The notes under the pieces were generated by a model. The model was not told where the DNA came from, searched no databases, and was given only the letters and a program-made list of their open reading frames with translations. Shown here in pieces: positions 5,686-6,891 of a DNA stretch of 6,891 bases (position 1 is the stretch's first letter; every line of letters starts with the position of its first letter). The DNA is from Desulfobulbaceae bacterium UBA5611. GTDB lineage: Bacteria; Desulfobacterota; Desulfobulbia; Desulfobulbales; Desulfocapsaceae. The stretch spans positions 4,843 through 11,733 of the forward strand of contig DIKT01000057.1 in the NCBI GenBank assembly GCA_002424635.1, read 5' to 3'. The position numbers and the translations under genes are program-made.

Positions 5686-6891
5686 ATGCCAAAACGAACC
5701 GATATCCACAAAATTCTTATTATTGGCTCTGGTCCCATTATTATCAGTCAGGCCTGCGAATTTGACTATTCTGGTGCCCAGGCGGTCAAGGCCCTAAAGG
5801 AAGAGGGTTACGAGGTTGTACTCATCAACTCCAATCCAGCCACCATCATGACTGATCCGGAGTTGGCCGACCGTACCTATATCGAGCCCATTACCATGGA
5901 GATGGTAGCCAAAGTTATTGAAAAGGAACGGCCGGACGCTCTTTTGCCAACTCTTGGCGGGCAGACTGCTCTCAATGTGGCCATCAAGCTGGCCGAGGCG
6001 GGTGTTCTGGATAAATACAAGGTGGAGATGCTGGCTGCCAGGATTGATGTCATTAAAAAGGCGGAGGGTCGGGAAGAATTTCGGGCGGCCATGCAGGCCA
6101 TTGGTCTCAAGGTGCCTGAGTCAGCCATTGTCCATACCTTGGAAGATGCCATGGCTGCTGGTGATGCTATTGGTTTTCCGGTAATTGTCCGCCCCAGTTT
6201 TACTTTGGGCGGTACTGGCGGCGGGGTCGCCTATAATCGTCAGGAGCTGGAGGCGCTATCCTCATCCGGTCTTGACCTGTCCATGACCACCGAGATCATG
6301 GTTGAGCGCAGTCTGCTCGGCTGGAAGGAATTTGAGCTGGAGGTCATGCGCGATTGCAAGGACAATGTGGTGATCATCTGCTCGATCGAGAATATGGATG
6401 CCATGGGAGTGCATACCGGTGATTCCGTGACCGTGGCTCCGGCCCAGACCCTGACCGATCGTCAATATCAGGAGATGCGCGATGCGGCCATTGCCATTAT
6501 CAGGGAGATCGGGGTGGAGACCGGCGGCTCAAACGTGCAGTTTGCAGTCAATCCCCAAGACGGCGAGCTGATGATCATTGAGATGAATCCCAGGGTCTCG
6601 CGGAGTTCGGCCCTGGCCTCCAAGGCCACCGGTTTTCCTATTGCCAAGATTGCCGCCAAGCTGGCTGTGGGTTTTACGCTCGATGAGCTCAAAAATGATA
6701 TTACCCGTGAGACCTATGCCGCCTTTGAGCCGACCATTGATTATTGTGTAGTCAAGATCCCTCGTTTTACCTTTGAGAAATTTCCGGAGGCCGAGGATGT
6801 CCTGAGCACGGCCATGAAATCCGTGGGGGAGACCATGGCCATGGGGCGGACCTTCAAAGAGGCCTTTCAGAAGGCCATGCGTTCGCTGGAG
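5686..6891 (+). CDS. carB: Carbamoyl-phosphate synthetase large subunit, 5' portion, truncated by window end
   Basis: Synthetase subunit that makes carboxyphosphate from bicarbonate and ATP, reacts it with ammonia tunnelled from CarA, and phosphorylates carbamate with a second ATP. The open frame runs 402 codons to the window edge with no stop; the family has about 1,070 residues, so about 670 lie outside. It begins with the canonical MPKRTDI, which fixes the start although no Shine-Dalgarno is seen (bases before ATG: CTTGATGATCCC). The first ATP-grasp unit is present in full and aligns without gaps to E. coli numbering at the active-site positions: R129, R169 (in RPSFTLGG), E215, Q285, E299, N301 and R303 (IIEMNPRVSRSSALASKATG). 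The window ends in MRSLE, about where the oligomerisation domain begins. One oddity is Ser at 21 where GPIxIGQ normally has Gly. Confidence 0.98.
   Translation, partial: MPKRTDIHKILIIGSGPIIISQACEFDYSGAQAVKALKEEGYEVVLINSNPATIMTDPELADRTYIEPITMEMVAKVIEKERPDALLPTLGGQTALNVAIKLAEAGVLDKYKVEMLAARIDVIKKAEGREEFRAAMQAIGLKVPESAIVHTLEDAMAAGDAIGFPVIVRPSFTLGGTGGGVAYNRQELEALSSSGLDLSMTTEIMVERSLLGWKEFELEVMRDCKDNVVIICSIENMDAMGVHTGDSVTVAPAQTLTDRQYQEMRDAAIAIIREIGVETGGSNVQFAVNPQDGELMIIEMNPRVSRSSALASKATGFPIAKIAAKLAVGFTLDELKNDITRETYAAFEPTIDYCVVKIPRFTFEKFPEAEDVLSTAMKSVGETMAMGRTFKEAFQKAMRSLE

Overview
The window is an ordinary chromosomal housekeeping segment from a Gram-negative bacterium of roughly balanced GC content. 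A Sec-type signal peptide on a periplasmic foldase and Proteobacteria-like DnaK, CarA and CarB sequences support this. The overall flavour (DnaK with a GGMTRMP motif, dnaK next to trpS, AT-rich spacers with long hairpins) makes me think of a Desulfobacterota / former Deltaproteobacteria lineage, but that is an impression and no marker here proves it.

Layout, left to right. (1) 1-1455 (+): the last ~484 codons of dnaK (Hsp70), N-terminus outside the window, closed by a strong intrinsic terminator (1499-1542). (2) 1627-2592 (+): complete trpS (tryptophanyl-tRNA synthetase), preceded by a perfect TATAAT only 11 nt from its ATG and with no Shine-Dalgarno. (3) 2593-2821: convergent spacer holding three consecutive long inverted repeats (31, 20 and about 21 paired bases). 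(4) 2822-3856 (-): a secreted peptidyl-prolyl isomerase that fuses a cyclophilin domain to an FKBP domain. (5) 3857-4379: a 523-base divergent spacer with a candidate minus-strand promoter, a 14-bp dyad, a candidate plus-strand promoter, a possible 33-codon hydrophobic reading frame and a folded region just before carA. (6) 4380-5522 (+): complete carA. (7) 5568-5663 (+): a probable 31-codon single-span membrane miniprotein between carA and carB. (8) 5686-6891 (+): the first 402 codons of carB, running off the right edge at about the end of its first synthetase domain.

How the genes work together. CarA (glutaminase) and CarB (synthetase) form carbamoyl-phosphate synthetase, which feeds pyrimidine and arginine biosynthesis. 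The carA-sORF-carB order on one strand, with no terminator visible between them, suggests one transcription unit. DnaK (cytoplasm) and the dual-domain isomerase (predicted periplasm) are both folding factors but sit in separate units. TrpRS charges tRNA-Trp and has no evident functional link to its neighbours.

No mobile element, CRISPR array, rRNA or tRNA was seen. The most interesting points are the cyclophilin-FKBP fusion, the two small hydrophobic reading frames flanking carA, the structured carA leader, and the run of hairpins between trpS and the isomerase gene.
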